Source: Sparassis latifolia (lineage: Eukaryota > Basidiomycota > Agaricomycetes > Polyporales > Sparassidaceae). From it: a stretch of 64,000 bases of DNA. The notes under the pieces are model-generated. The model was not told the DNA's origin and searched no databases. It saw only the letters and a program-made list of their open reading frames with translations. A program made the position numbers and the translations under genes. The DNA is taken from the NCBI GenBank assembly GCA_018466975.1, contig CM031552.1:1488001-1552000 (forward strand), read 5' to 3'. Below, one piece after another: positions 34,101 through 50,860 of this stretch (within the stretch, counting starts at the first letter, position 1; the number at the start of each line of letters is the position of its first letter).

Positions 34101-35522
34101 CTTTTGTCCTGTATGATCTCGTGTCCAAGGATTGCTTCGAGACTTGGGTAGCACTCTCAAAACTCATCCCGCTGATTTGGCAGCCTGAGATCCCAGACCT
34201 AGAAGCTCACTTAGTGCATATGTTATTATAGAGTGCACTGGCCTCTCCATTCACACAATGTGTCCGCAGATCCTACTGGAGAAGGAAATGAAGTATTTCA
34301 TGCTTTGTGCCACCTGATGGACTACACGGTGGTTCAACAAACTGAAGTTTCACATATTCCTACATTTGCTTGAACACATTCGACGCTTTGGACCGGCCAT
34401 CCTGTATGCAACTGAGGCCTTCGAGTCCTTCAATGCCATCATTCGCGCTAAGAGTGTACACTCCAATCAGCATGCACCCTCTTGTGACATTGCTCATGCT
34501 TTTGCGCAGGGGAATCGCATCCGACATCTTATGAGTGGAGGGTTGTTTGTGTTCAGGCCTGAGACCAGCATCGACGAGGGGCTGGCATCAGGTGCTGTGA
34601 ATCCTTCATTCGGATCCCATTTCTCTTTCAGCAAGGAGTCATGGAGATCGGTGAGCAAGGGGCCTACAAGGCTTCTAAGCCGCAGAAATACAGTAACTCA
34701 GTAGCTTGGTTTAGATGAAAAAGTGGAGGTTCGGTGTGGTAAGCATTAGTGCATTGTGTAAGCACGGGATTGCTGACTGCCTGTACAGCTCTGTGCATCT
34801 CGGACAAGAAACCCGCACGGGCATTTACACAGCTCCACATTGGCCAGGTGATGCCCGACAGTGTGCCTGATGGACCACAAAAACCATTCAAGATCTGTCA
34901 ATTGTTGTTTCTCAACAATGGTGATCCATGTGTACCCAATCAGTATGTTATTGTACAGAATCCCCAGCATCTCGGACAGACATTTGTTGCACGCGTGGAA
35001 GAGATTGTACAGATCAAAGGTTTTGTTGTGAATCTGGCTTCTAAACCCGATGCGATACTGGTTGAATCGGCCATCGTCAATGAGCCTACGGCAATGTACA
35101 GCATGCCACGGATTCAACTCACCAATGCCTGGTTCTTGGTGCGCCTCGAGGTGCGTGGCTACTGGATGTCTATAGGCCCTTCTAATGAGTGCAACCCACA
35201 GGATATACTATGTATGGTGAACACACAACACAACTGTGCTGCAAATGTGTGTGACGTATCGGGTGTTCGCTATGTCTATCAAGAGCAGCAGTGCACCGAG
35301 CAAACATGACCAAAGGTGAACCACAAAAAACCCGAGGACGTGGTCTTGAACACTGCGCAGATGCACGATGCCGTTCATGTTCAGAAGTTCCAGATTCCCT
35401 CGTGCGTGCTGGAGGGAGAGCATATAATTGAGGCCAGCGTGACATGTGAAGTGGGCACCTGCAAAGCTGCGCTGGAGTGCGCGGCACTGGTAGGTGCGGA
35501 GAAGTTGAAGGGTACCCTGTGA
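31119..35522 (+). pseudogene. Transposase-like ORF of a multi-gene basidiomycete element (decayed)
   Basis: A multi-exon gene with small introns. It starts MADIPNPE, then a possible zinc motif (LWQCKVCEDHKARQEWH), a segment TFTDPVKGNWWRELAKGHR, VIPFVLALLGDNPMQSEFAC with CRACWVKGF, an acidic linker, DTPVEILHVILLGFVKYLW, GPAILYATEAFESFNAIIRA and MVNTQHNCAANVCDVSGV. The order and the LH..LLG..KY motif recall CACTA/Tnp2-related transposases; I recognise the protein type from basidiomycete genomes but cannot name its family safely. Breaks include stops at 31994-31996 (TGA where Trp is expected), 34315-34317 and 35307-35309 (TGA where CGA is likely), 34702-34704 (TAG), and a frame change near 31585. 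Non-functional copy. Confidence 0.65.
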
Positions 35523-36272
35523 GGGGGGGCAACCACCCTCGCGAACCAGGCGGGACAACCTCGTCGGGTGGCAGATCTTCAACAGGGGGGAAATGGGACT
35601 TTGTGACCATAGGTGTGTGTAGATGTAGACAAAATTACACGGGTTCATGCTTGCGGTCTGTCCACTCTGTAAGAGTAAATTCGCACTGTGCACAAAAGAT
35701 CAGCTTCGCCAACAGTATGTCATTGCCCACTGAATGGCCTGAGACTATGGCCTGAGACCACACCCGGCTCTCAAGAGATGTGCTAAAGGCATTTGGCAAG
35801 AGTGACATAGGTCTCCTTCAAACTCTTGCTAAATCTCTCCAGCTGCCAAAAAAAAAGGTGACTCACCTAGCTCGATCACCGAGTGCCGATTTGCTTCTGC
35901 GAAGCACATCATGATCGTGATGCGTGTTATCGCGTGACGCGATGCGCAAAGTCCCCCGAATGATGCGCAACACAGGGCACATGTGATACAAGCAGGAGTG
36001 GCCAATGGAGGTGTGGCTGTTGTGCGTGGAGGAGATGGCAGCACTTGGACCCATCAACAGCCTGGGACAAAGCACTTTGTTGAACGCAGGCATGGTCCCG
36101 TGACTCACAGTGATCCCAGCATCGTCAAAGGTGGCGGCCCTGGTTCAAATACTGTACTACTTCTTACCTTTAATGCCCAGCTTGAAGACGGTATTTAGTT
36201 CACTCAGATGGACTCCCAGTTGGTTGAAGATAATTCAATCATTCGCCCTTGGTAAGCCGAATCTATAAGCTA
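35523..36272. other. Spacer inside the element, nothing recognised
   Basis: Lies between the transposase-like gene and the minus-strand gene. Short ORFs only. Confidence 0.4.
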
Positions 36273-37083
36273 CTATACTTCTGTTCTGCTAAACCGCCGG
36301 GCTGCTTCCAGATCAAAATGCATCGAGACCGTGGGATACTGTGCCTCTAGTGGATTCGGTACAGGGATATTATGAGCAGTGAGTTCTGCCACCAAGGTCT
36401 CATTCCATGCCAATAGACAGTTATGCTCACTCTGCAGCAAACCATGCGCGTCATCCGCCTGGGCCAACAAGCCCTCCAGTCTCTCAACCTCAATATCTCG
36501 GGCCTTCTGCATAGCCGACACCACTTCCTGCTCCCAATCAGCCAAGAACTCAATGTCCTTAACCGCTACTGCAGTCAGACGGTCAGGTGGGGGGGAGCGC
36601 ACCAGCCGTGGCTGACTCGGTGACTGGGCTTTATCATCGCAGGCACTGTAAGTCCATTCAACTGCATGGAGGTCTGTCCACTCACATTGGAAGTCAGATG
36701 GATCCTCGACTGGCTGAGTGCCCAGCGCATCCACCAATGTAAGTCCTTCTTGTCCCGAACAGAATTAGTGTTAACTCTAAATAACGGCGGAGATATTAGG
36801 CTCACCATCTTTTGAACAACCTATCATGATAAAGCTGGGACGAGTTTCCTTGAACGGCCAAGACAGGTACACCATCACAGGTGCCATTCATACCTTCGTG
36901 TTCATCTGTCAATTGACGGATGTACTGGGAGTCTGTGACTTGACTGTCGAGAGCGCCACCTTGGAATAGCCTCTCGAGATTACCCTGATTAGCCTGACCG
37001 TGTTTTGTATCTTCACTGCTGATTCCAAATACACTCACTGTGTTGTCAGCCCTAGTTTTTCTGTCTTCAAGACGGCCACACAC
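36273..37083 (-). CDS. Hypothetical minus-strand gene inside the element
   Basis: Two open segments on the minus strand: 37083-36802 (RKTRADNTVSVFGISSEDTK, NQGNLERLFQGGAL, TDSQYIRQLTDEHEGMNG) and 36737-36273 (VDALGTQPVEDPSDFQCEW, then a stretch EVVSAMQKARDIEVERLEGL likely forming a coiled coil). An intron presumably joins them, but I could not find a donor/acceptor pair that keeps frame, so the model is incomplete or the gene is damaged. I do not recognise the family. Its position between two genes of the transposon-like unit, divergent from the third gene, suggests it is part of that element. Confidence 0.45.
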
Positions 37084-37559
37084 TTCCCTCGGGGTGAGAG
37101 GATATGTCTAGAAGATTGAAAACCCAAATATCAAGCACTGTACACCCAGCTGCTCTGCCCATGGCCTGCTCATTGGAGGACTTACCTCAGGTGAATAGAT
37201 GTTGAGCCTGATGTTAAGAATTTCTTTCGCTCACTGTGACACTTTCTAGTAGGACTTGCTTTCATCTCGGAGCGAGTGTATGTAGCCCAGAAGGATTGAC
37301 ACCCAACATTGGAGAATGAAAGTCAGCCCCGCACCACGGATCCAATGCCAACAAAGCACAGTTTTGCTCGTGCAGACCGCGGCCTGTGTGACCACGTCAT
37401 GGTCATGCCTCTCGATGTGTCGTGTTTGCGTCTGCAATTCAACAAAACAAACTTTTGGCGCGACAAATCCACACGTGATATGCCTCCAAATGCCTATATA
37501 AACCGACACTCTTGTTTTCCCGCTTCGAGTCTGACACCGCGCTTTCAGGCCCGTGAACC
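37084..37559. other. Probable divergent promoter region inside the element
   Basis: Lies between the 5' ends of the minus-strand gene and the plus-strand gene starting at 37560. TATATAAACC at about 37495-37504 is a plausible TATA box about 60 bp before the ATG of the plus-strand gene. Confidence 0.4.
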
Positions 37560-39111
37560 ATGTCACTCAACTTCATGTTTCCTTCCATGAGCCATGAGTT
37601 GCCATTCTTCTCTCCAGCTGCAGAAAGGCCAGCCAATCCTCTGGCCTTTCTGCCTAATTCCCCTCCCGCCTTCAACAATGAGTCCCCCTTTCACCACAAC
37701 CCTGTCACACCATTGACGACACCACCAAATCCTTCCGCAAGTGTTGCGCCCCATCCTGCCACTCCAAGTCTGCAGCCAATCATCAAGCCCGTTTTAATTG
37801 ACCGACTTGCTGAAGAATTCTGCCTGGAGCCCACCCAGCACCAGAACCTGCATGCCTTTGTAGCGGTATGCCTCAGCCTGCCATGCTCTCCTTGTGATAC
37901 TTACTCACTCATGCCACAACTAGCTCAGATCTGTCGATGGTGGTCTGGCACGGCCTGATTTCCTGACGCGATTATACCTGCTTATCGTACAGTTCAGCAC
38001 CATTGCTGAGCATCGGCGCCTTGCCAAGGAAGCTGGGCCAACGGACATGAAGGGTATGATAGCCGACATGAAGGTCAGGCTTGATGACCACTTTGCATGC
38101 ACAAAGGAACAGAGGGTGTGCTTCCACATTCTTACATGCTCAACAGTCATCTGACCATTCTCATCAGATGAATATGCGCGGTGTCATTCAGGACCTCATC
38201 TATCAGCCAAACCACACCAGTTACATGGACATGAAGGCCGATGTCAATGTGAGTTATTCTCCAGGGCTCTTTGCTCTTAGTACAGGCTGATCTGGTATAG
38301 AACTTCCTTAGGCATTGCTACGTAAAGACGAGGTGTCGTTGAAGTTGACAACATCTTCGGAAGCCCTGCACGTGAGAAGGTCATAGATCAAGAGCTCAAG
38401 AAAATCATATCAAGCGTGAAGAATGGCTTCCGTCAAGATGTAAGTGTGATTCTGTTTTAATCTGCTGGAATCACACTGAGCCTCTTCTCCAGCTCTGCGA
38501 CAGCATCAGCATCAAAATGTGCTCTCTCGCAGAGTTCACGTATGCCATGGCGATGAAGTATAAGTGTGGAGGTGCTGGTGAGAAGTTGGACATTGCGTAC
38601 ACGGTCCACAACATCATTCTCATGAGTATCCGTGCCATCCTCCTTAGACCTCACCTCATGTCATACAGAGACGATTCGCCTTCGAGCACCCTGCCCTGAT
38701 TCGTGCTGAAGACTCACAGCCCGCACACAAAGATGACGATTCGGGCAGTGCAACAGAATCACCGTGCCCGCCTGCCAAGAGACTGAGGCCCAAATCCTGG
38801 CACGCGGGTGGATGTGTACCGAAGGGGGAGTGCTTCTGGAGTCAAGTGGACACATTTTTCAAGAAGGAGATCACTCAGCATGGCACGAATCTCGCATCGG
38901 GGGGATGGAAAGAGTGAGTCTGTCATTTCATGGAAATAAACTTCAATGCTTACCGCCTTGCAGCTATGTTGACGAATCAATTCGTCTCGACAATGAACGC
39001 TGCAGAGGTCTACCATCTGCTGCATCAAGCAAACCTCAACCTACTGGCGTCGAGCCTGCCTCGAGCACGGTGCCCGGTGCCATCAGTCGGGACTTGATCG
39101 ACTTGATTTAA
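37560..39111 (+). pseudogene. Second conserved element gene (unknown function, frameshifted)
   Basis: Starts MSLNFMFPSMSHELPFF, followed by a Pro-rich N-terminus. Spliced segments continue with LIDRLAEEFCLEPTQHQNLH, then an exon from about 37926 (GGLARPDFLTRLYLLIVQFS, KVRLDDHFACTKEQR), MNMRGVIQDLIYQPNHTSYM, NIFGSPAREKVIDQELKKI, SVKNGFRQD, EFTYAMAMKYKCGGAGEKLD and CFWSQVDTFFKKEITQHG near the C-terminus. The introns are short (about 50-65 nt). Near 38350 the frame changes between LRKDEVSLKLT and NIFGSPAREK, consistent with loss of one base. I recognise this protein as a recurrent companion of the upstream transposase-like gene in mushroom genomes, but no function is known to me. Confidence 0.55.
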
Positions 39112-39759
39112 CGTGTGCTGCACTGCTGGTGAACCACCTAAATCTCCTATTCTACTCATTATACACAAATAAACAATACCAAACTCTACGTAGACTTATT
39201 GTACAGTGAATAAACAGACTGCTGCATTTGTGCGCATTGACCTTTACCGTGACTTAGCGCATCGTTGAGCGAGCACCACCCATTGCCAAACAAAGCACAT
39301 GGCGCGGTGGGATGTTGACTTTAACATTCCACTCGTTCTCTGACCTGTCTCTTTGTCGCTCGCCTCATGCTCCCCTCTCACTTCTGTCATGTCTGAATGT
39401 ATGTTAAGGTCTGCTGAAGACCTGGTTGCATGTATGCCCACCTGTCGGGCTTTCTACCATGTATTTTCTCCTGTTTTCCGCTTTTTTTTCTGTGATGCTT
39501 GCATCATCTGGTGGACTGTACCAGTACCTCGATATTATGCCATCGAGAGCCTGTCACATCATGTCCTTAAATGAAGGACCATGTTTGTTATTGACCATGT
39601 CTGACATTGTAGATCCAAGATAGCCACTGTGACACTGAACGTGCGCAGTGCAGCAATATCAATACCTGACAACTCTCATAGCATATAGATTTGGTGAGTG
39701 TGCTACAAGTGTTTTTTTACTATCCTGCTGACTGATCTTGTCTGATTGTTATGCTGTAG
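39112..39759. other. Spacer, nothing recognised
   Basis: No supportable gene between the element's third gene and the protease fragment. Upstream exons of the protease could lie at its right edge but I could not identify them. Confidence 0.35.
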
Positions 39760-40157
39760 ATCTCTCGCATTTTCGGTTGAATGGCACCCCGTGGATCGCA
39801 CCAAACGTGAATCAGACATTCGCTGTTGTTGATACCAGTACGACTACCAGTGAGTGCTCTATTCTGAGCTGCGAGCTGCAGGAACACTGATGAAGTTATC
39901 TCACAGCGGGCGTGCCACCTTATTATGTTGACGCAATGTATGGGGGCATCCCCGGCATGAAGTTCATCATGGAATTTGGTGGGTATGAGCTGCCATGCAC
40001 GACAAAGTTAAACATCAGCATAAAGTTCGGGTAAGTGCGCTCAGCATGCTTGTCGTGCTTTGGCCATTGGTTGACCATGACTGCGAACAGCAAAGCCATC
40101 TACCCCATCAATTCACGCCGTACATCTCCTGGCTGTCCAGCGCACTGCAGCCCGTGA
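39760..40157 (+). pseudogene. Fragment of an A1-family aspartic protease
   Basis: Three exons with good splice sites: 39760-39849, 39907-40030, 40091-40157. They encode FRLNGTPWIAPNVNQTFAVV, DTSTTT, GVPPYYVDAMYGGIPGMKF, GGYELPCTTKLNISIKFGG and KAIYPINSRR. This corresponds to the second half of pepsin-like proteases around the second catalytic Asp, but the usual DTG reads DTS here, and both the N-terminal lobe and the C-terminus are missing (an in-frame TGA ends it). It is a gene fragment, perhaps carried by the adjacent element or left from a broken host gene. Confidence 0.65.
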
Positions 40158-41625
40158 CAAGATTTCGATGGTGCACATCATCTGCATCTGCATAGCCGTG
40201 GCCTTATTCGTGCGCTTCATGACATGCGATTAACTCACATGTGATTAGGACATGGACTCGAGGAAGCTGGGAACACCTAGGCTATATGTGCACAGTGGAT
40301 GTACAGAACACCAATATATTTACTTTTATTTTGCATTTCACGAGCAATTAAGTACAGATTGGGAAGTGCAAAATAAGCCATTGCGCGATTTTGCAAGCAT
40401 GTGACCCAGCGATGACTTGGGCCTGAGGCTCATCGCAAATGAGCCCCAGGCTAACCTGAGGGCCCAATAGACTGAGGTGCGCCTCTCCCTTTTCCACCCC
40501 AGGCCTTTTTGTATCCACCCGGATTTCAATCGTTCAGGGTCCAACCGTGTTGAATAGGATGACCTGCCTGTGTAACGATCTCTCCGTGAGCGTACGCATG
40601 ATCCATTCAAGGATATTTTCAAATAATTTGGTGCTCTCCCCACAACTGATAGGCAGAGAGCGTAAACACAGCTTCGAACTTTCCTCACTTCCGACGAGAG
40701 TATCCAACTCGCTTGTGAATATAGCGCCCCAGAGCTCGAGATCGCATAGCTACGGGTGAGTGCGCAGTTGTAGAGTAATGGCTGATCATCCTAAAGATAG
40801 TCGATGATACGGTCAGTCAGCTCTCCATGGAGATTCGTCATCACGCAGGGCCGATATACTGGATATATGGTGTTTGGCATTGAAGTGTAGGTAGATGCTA
40901 CTAGTACTAAATGCACCTCTAAACCTGGGGCTTTGATTTTCAGATCTCAGAGTTGCAAACAAGTTGCACAGGAAATTAACATTTGCAGTCACCTATGATA
41001 ATGGTCAGCATGACAGAGTCTAAGAACAGGTAAGCACGCGGTTCAAACATTGGTGCGGCATTGGTGCAGCTGAGTCTCCGGGAATTGCAGTGGGTAGTGT
41101 AAATCCACCCTGTAAAGTATATAGGGTTTAACAAAAGACAAAGGGAGGACAAAAAGATAATATGGGAGAGAACAGACTGAAGATATCCGCCTCACTTGAC
41201 TACAAGGACACGTAGCCACTGATGTTTAGAGTATAGTATATTCGCAGCCGATAATCTGTCAGGGTACAAGAAAAGAGGCTTCATGAGAGCTTCGGGTAAT
41301 GCTTCACTTCCTTGCCAGTCAAAGAAGTATTCAAAAGTCCTGTGCAAAACTTTGATGGAAGAGCCATATGAATTTACTAAGAGGGGTAGAAGGGGCAGAT
41401 TAATGAGAATAGAGATCAGAAATGCCTTCATAAACAGAAAATGAACCCAGTTCGAATCCATCAACCCTTAGGCATGCCCTTTTCTCCACCGTTGGCACTC
41501 CGCATGCCGAAGCGCACGATCCTGGTGAGATAGAAGTAAATAAAGGGAATCCAACCACTCCATGCTCCTGGTTGCTCAGTCTTCCACCTTGGTGTGACTG
41601 CCGTAAACAGTTGCAACTCCCCTGA
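40158..41625. other. Possible right end of the element, then unassigned sequence
   Basis: At 40415-40530, motifs such as GGCCTGAGG, AACCTGAGG and GACTGAGG, and GATTTCAATC with CCCGGAT in inverse order, resemble sequence at 30830-31015. This hints at subterminal repeats, but I could not find exact termini or a target duplication. A 90-codon minus-strand ORF at 41192-41464 has no recognised domain. Confidence 0.3.
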
Positions 41626-42033
41626 CTAACATCTCACCTTGCCCTTCCCCAACAAGAGGAGATACATATGCCACATCACCTTTTGGTCCTGCTCATAGTA
41701 CATTAGTATACCACATACCCAATCATTGCCATCGTCCCAATCCGCGACTTCGGAGTGAAGGGCATATTCGTTGTCTTCCAACTTTAAGCTGAACTTCTGG
41801 AGCTCAAGGTCGGGCTGAGGGAAGAGGCACACTCCGCCAAATCTGACGATATTTTTGCACACCAAAGGAAGTCCCGGCCACAATTGCTTGATCACCACGT
41901 GTGCTGGCCACTTGAGGAGCCATATATGGAACGCCTCAGGGAGAGGCCGGCGAGTAAGGGCTTCAATGGAGAAGGCATACGCCTCCCCGTCAAATTCTGC
42001 AGTATATGAAATGACCTCGGGATGTGTGTCGAG
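41626..42033 (-). pseudogene. C-terminal part of an F-box gene cut by a retrotransposon
   Basis: Minus strand: DTHPEVISYTAEFDGEAYAF, LPEAFHIWLLKWPAHVVIKQ, LWPGLPL and DWDDGNDWVCGILMYYEQ, ending at a stop after LLLGKGKVRC, short of the family's usual end. The first residues continue exactly from the F-box half at 49757-49988 once the retrotransposon and one TCGAG copy are removed. See the entry for that half for other lesions. Confidence 0.85.
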
Positions 42034-42667
42034 TGTTACGCGGCAGCGAAACACGAGCGTCTAGTCGAGTCGTCACGAGACAAGGTCTTAGTCTAAGACA
42101 CAAGTCCGTTCAAGTGACACTTCTGGCGATGTCCTCGCACTGAAGGTCGATCAGAGTTCATTCTTATGACTCGTAGTAGCTGTCTGCTACTGACGGTCGA
42201 TCTCAGTCAAAGGCAAGTGAAAAGCTGGTTTAATGGTAACCAGGTCGAGATGGGGATCCAGCTCGACAAGGTCGTTACTTATACAAAGGTATCCGCAGTA
42301 CTACGCGGTAATGCGAGATCGTTCATTGGCTAGATAAGGTGAAGCGATATCTGGGCAAGGTAACAGCGAGGAAGTAATATGTATGAGAAAGCTGAGTAAG
42401 GTTGTGAGAGATAATCAGTACTAATGGGGATAACGAGTCGTGTATCAGAGCGAGGTAAAGATGAGGCGTACATGCACGTCTTGTATGCGCGATAAGAAGA
42501 AGGTCGGAGTTGGATCCGGTGTAACCTAGACTAGGGTTCTGGACATCTGGGTAAAGAATCGGAGGTTGCGCTCCAATGAGTCACGTGTTGGATCACATGG
42601 TCTGGTAGCGTAAAGGGAACAAGGAAAAGAAAAAGAAAGACGCGCCACAAGTGGGGGCGTTGTAACA
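42034..42667 (-). repeat. 3' LTR of the gypsy element (634 bp)
   Basis: Plus-strand ends TGTTACGCGG...GTTGTAACA form the TG...CA inverted termini of an LTR. It shares long blocks (CGTCTAGTCGAGTCGTCACG, GGTCTTAGTCTAAGACACAA) with the LTR at 49308-49756. Confidence 0.9.
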
Positions 42668-43442
42668 TCAGCTCCGTCTAACGTTTCTTGTCCCACAAGA
42701 AATATTGTGATCTTCATCGTCGTCGGGGCAGTCGCGAGACATAATGATCTCCTCCACATCTGTAGCATGTCCGCGGCTGTTTCGTGATCCTTGTTCGAGA
42801 TCGTCCATTCCTGTAGGGATGACTGCGGCGAAGAAGTGGATGCAGTCGAGAAAGATGGTTGGGATAATGGAGATCGTCCACTGGGTGCGTGCGAGCGAGG
42901 AGGGCGGTCGAGCGGGAATTGGTTCTGGCGGCGGCGAGGGTGGATGCGGGTATTCCATTAGTGGTGTATCCAGGATGTGTCCAATGTCTTCGTCCCCATG
43001 CTCCTCCAAATCTCCTGTGCTGTACGAGTGGCCGTACTGCGCATCAACGACCAGACTTGGTCGACTCTGGTCCGGGCTCTACTCGTCCTTTCTTCTGCTG
43101 CGATGAGCTCTTGTCTGGCCGTCTGCATCCACTCGACCATTTCTAATGCTCGTTGCATGGAAACCACCGCTTATCGATCTTGCGGGCGATTTCGTAAGGC
43201 GGCGAGGATATCTGTGAAGTCGACAGGAACACGGATAGCGAGACCAGGCGTGTGGCAAATTCTTGTTCGTCCGATGCGTGACTGAGTCCGATAGAAGGTG
43301 AGGCGATGAGGTGCGGATAAAGGGTGTCTGTGCTCGAGAGGGTACTCCATTGACAAGCGTGGCGTGCGGGTATGCTCATAATTGCGGAGGCGACTTCAGC
43401 GAGTATATTGTGAACAAGGTCGTCTATAGCAGAAGTGGGCAT
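42668..43442 (-). pseudogene. Extra ORF downstream of integrase in the gypsy element
   Basis: Minus strand, three open pieces: MPTSAIDDLVHNILAEVASA with IPARHACQWSTLSSTD and YEIARKIDKRWFPCNE; then ALEMVEWMQTARQELIAAEE, helical and charged; then EDIGHILDTPLMEYP and a Pro-rich tail ending in TGA directly against the LTR (42668-42670). Two frame changes separate the pieces. I see no envelope-like signal peptide or membrane segment, and no known domain. Similar ORFs occur after pol in some basidiomycete gypsy elements (my recollection, not checked). Confidence 0.5.
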
Positions 43443-43829
43443 TGATGATATGTCGTTTTCTCCCCCTTTTATACCTTTCGGTCATTAAGGGGGTCGCGGT
43501 TATCTGTGATGTGAAATAGAATGTCGTGGATCCGGGTAATAATCAAATAGATGAAAATCCATTGGGCGATAAAGTATTCCCACAGAGATAAGAGCTGCCT
43601 GATCAGTTCCAGGCATCGTTCTGATCACCCCAGCCGTTAGCGTGCGGGCTGTCTCGCGTGAAGAGTGTGTGTTCGACAAGTCGTCTGATAAGGATTCGGT
43701 GGATGATCCAAAGAAAGGTGAGGTTGTGCAGTGGAGGACGATTAGGAAGATGATGAGAAAACCGTCGTGGTAGTCATTCCGGTTTCTTCTCCTCTACTGG
43801 ATTCCCTGGTCCTTTTATATGCATTGAGG

Positions 43830-49307
<5,478 letters not shown>

Positions 49308-49756
49308 TGTTCGCGGCAGCGAAACACGGCGTCTAGTCGAGTCGTCACGAGACAAGGTCTTAGTCTAAGACACAAGTCCGTTCAAGTGACACTTCTGGCG
49401 ATGTCCTCGCACTGAAGGTCGATCAGAGTTCATTATGAGAAAGCTGAGTAGCTGTCTGCTAGGTTCAAAGGCAAGTGAGAGATAATCAGTACTAATGGGG
49501 ATAACGAGTCGTGTATCAGAGCGAGTAATATGTATGAGAAAAAGATGAGGCGTACATGCACGTCTTGTATGCGCGATAAGAAGAAGGTCCGGAGTTGGAT
49601 CCGGTGTAACCCTAGACTAGGGGTTCTGGACATCTGGGTAAAGAATCGGAGGTTGCGCTCCAATGAGTCACGTGTTGGATCACATGGTCTGGTAACGTAA
49701 AGGGAACAAGGAAAAGAAAAAGAAAAGACGCGCCACAAGTGGGGAGCGTTGTAACA
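49308..49756 (-). repeat. 5' LTR of the gypsy element (449 bp, shortened)
   Basis: Same termini as the other LTR (TGTTCGCGGCAGCG...GTTGTAACA) but 185 bp shorter. The region around 49430-49540 lacks blocks present in the partner (42180-42430) and has short segments in a different order, for example a second partial AATATGTATGAGAAA. Confidence 0.9.
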
Positions 49757-49988
49757 TCGAGCAGAATGGGAGATGTTATGGCTTTGAGGTACGAGGTACA
49801 GCCTGAGCAGTGCGCGCTGTGTGGGATCGATACCTAGGTGTGGCGGCGACAAGATCGCACCATTTTTTGCTGACAGCGCGAACTTGGAAGATTGAGTAAA
49901 CTGGAAGGTAAGTGAATATCTCGATGAGCAGCTCATTGGGTAGGTCGTTCAAGCCCATAGTCATCGTGGTGAGGAAGAGAGAAGCCAA
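49757..49988 (-). pseudogene. N-terminal part of the F-box gene cut by the gypsy element
   Basis: Minus strand: MGLNDLPNELLIEIFTYLP, VRAVSKKWCDLVAATP, then in a second frame IDPTQRALLRLYL, then in a third KAITSPILL running into TSD and the downstream half. The second break is a 7-bp tandem duplication (GTACCTC twice); the first is one extra base near the Pro. So besides the retrotransposon, the gene carries two small indels. Start chosen at 49988 (MASLFL...) or the internal Met before GLNDLP. Confidence 0.85.
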
Positions 49989-50011
49989 TGCTCAGGGCTT
50001 GTGACAGAAGG

Positions 50012-50860
50012 GGAGTCTCCTTATAGTGGTAGGGGAGTTAGGTCCTAGCGGAGTTTGAAAAACCTAACCTACCAGCGCGAGCGGCCCCGCATCATGTGCC
50101 TACTCAATGCGGCAGGCAACCTGCCCCAAATGGCATTTCTGATGTAAGCACATACCCAAGGTTGGGCACTGCACTACAGCTATTCAAATTACACACTCTG
50201 CGGCATGTTTTAATAAAAATTAGTGTCCATAACTGAGTGCTCTATATGCTCTCTAAACATAAAAAAATACTGCCTATGTACAGTTCCAGGTGAGGACCAC
50301 AACCATGATAACACTTATGTGCAGCCAAACCTGCACACCGGGACTTTTCTCATATTCAATACATGTCCTGCCAGTAAAAATTACAACTGGCAGTCCTTGT
50401 GATATCATGGAAATTTTTAGGGGTGCAGGAGAAACTCAGTGCATTCAGATGGCTACAGTGAATGCAACTGCACTGGGCCAAAGTTTTATTGTGCTACAAG
50501 AGGGACATACACTCTCACCTGAAGGGTGAGCAGAAATTTTAAAGGATTTCTGCATGCCGTGAATGTGTAAAATTTACAGGACCTAAGTTTCATTAGTTGC
50601 CTCACAAGAAGAGTCATCCCTGCAGTTGTGTTCCTATGTCTGACTGTACTGCATGATTTGAATATAACTCTGGAAAATCATCATGGATTATGTGTAAGTG
50701 GCATGAAACCCGATATTCATACACCAAGGCACTTTGCACAGGAGTTGAGAACATGCTAAGCATCACGCAAAGATACAGAGTGAATACCTCGCTCACTCGA
50801 ATTAATTTCATTTAATTTATTTAATTTCCGGCCAACCCTACCACTATAAGGAGACTGCCA
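50012..50860. mobile_element. hAT-like non-autonomous element, copy 2 (inverted)
   Basis: About 850 bp, inverted relative to copy 1 at 22503-23279 and similar along its length; it has about 70 bp near the left end (GGTCCTAGCGGAGTTTG...) missing from copy 1. Ends carry the same TIR. ACAGAAG (7 bp) is present on both sides (50005-50011, 50861-50867). No transposase ORF. It lies between the F-box half at 49988 and the F-box gene at 51089. Confidence 0.75.

Noticed and set aside
41448..41470. GTTCGAATCC, resembling a tRNA B box
   Set aside because: No cloverleaf could be drawn around it.
42668..43442. Envelope gene in the gypsy element
   Set aside because: No signal peptide, membrane span or cysteine pattern expected of an envelope protein.
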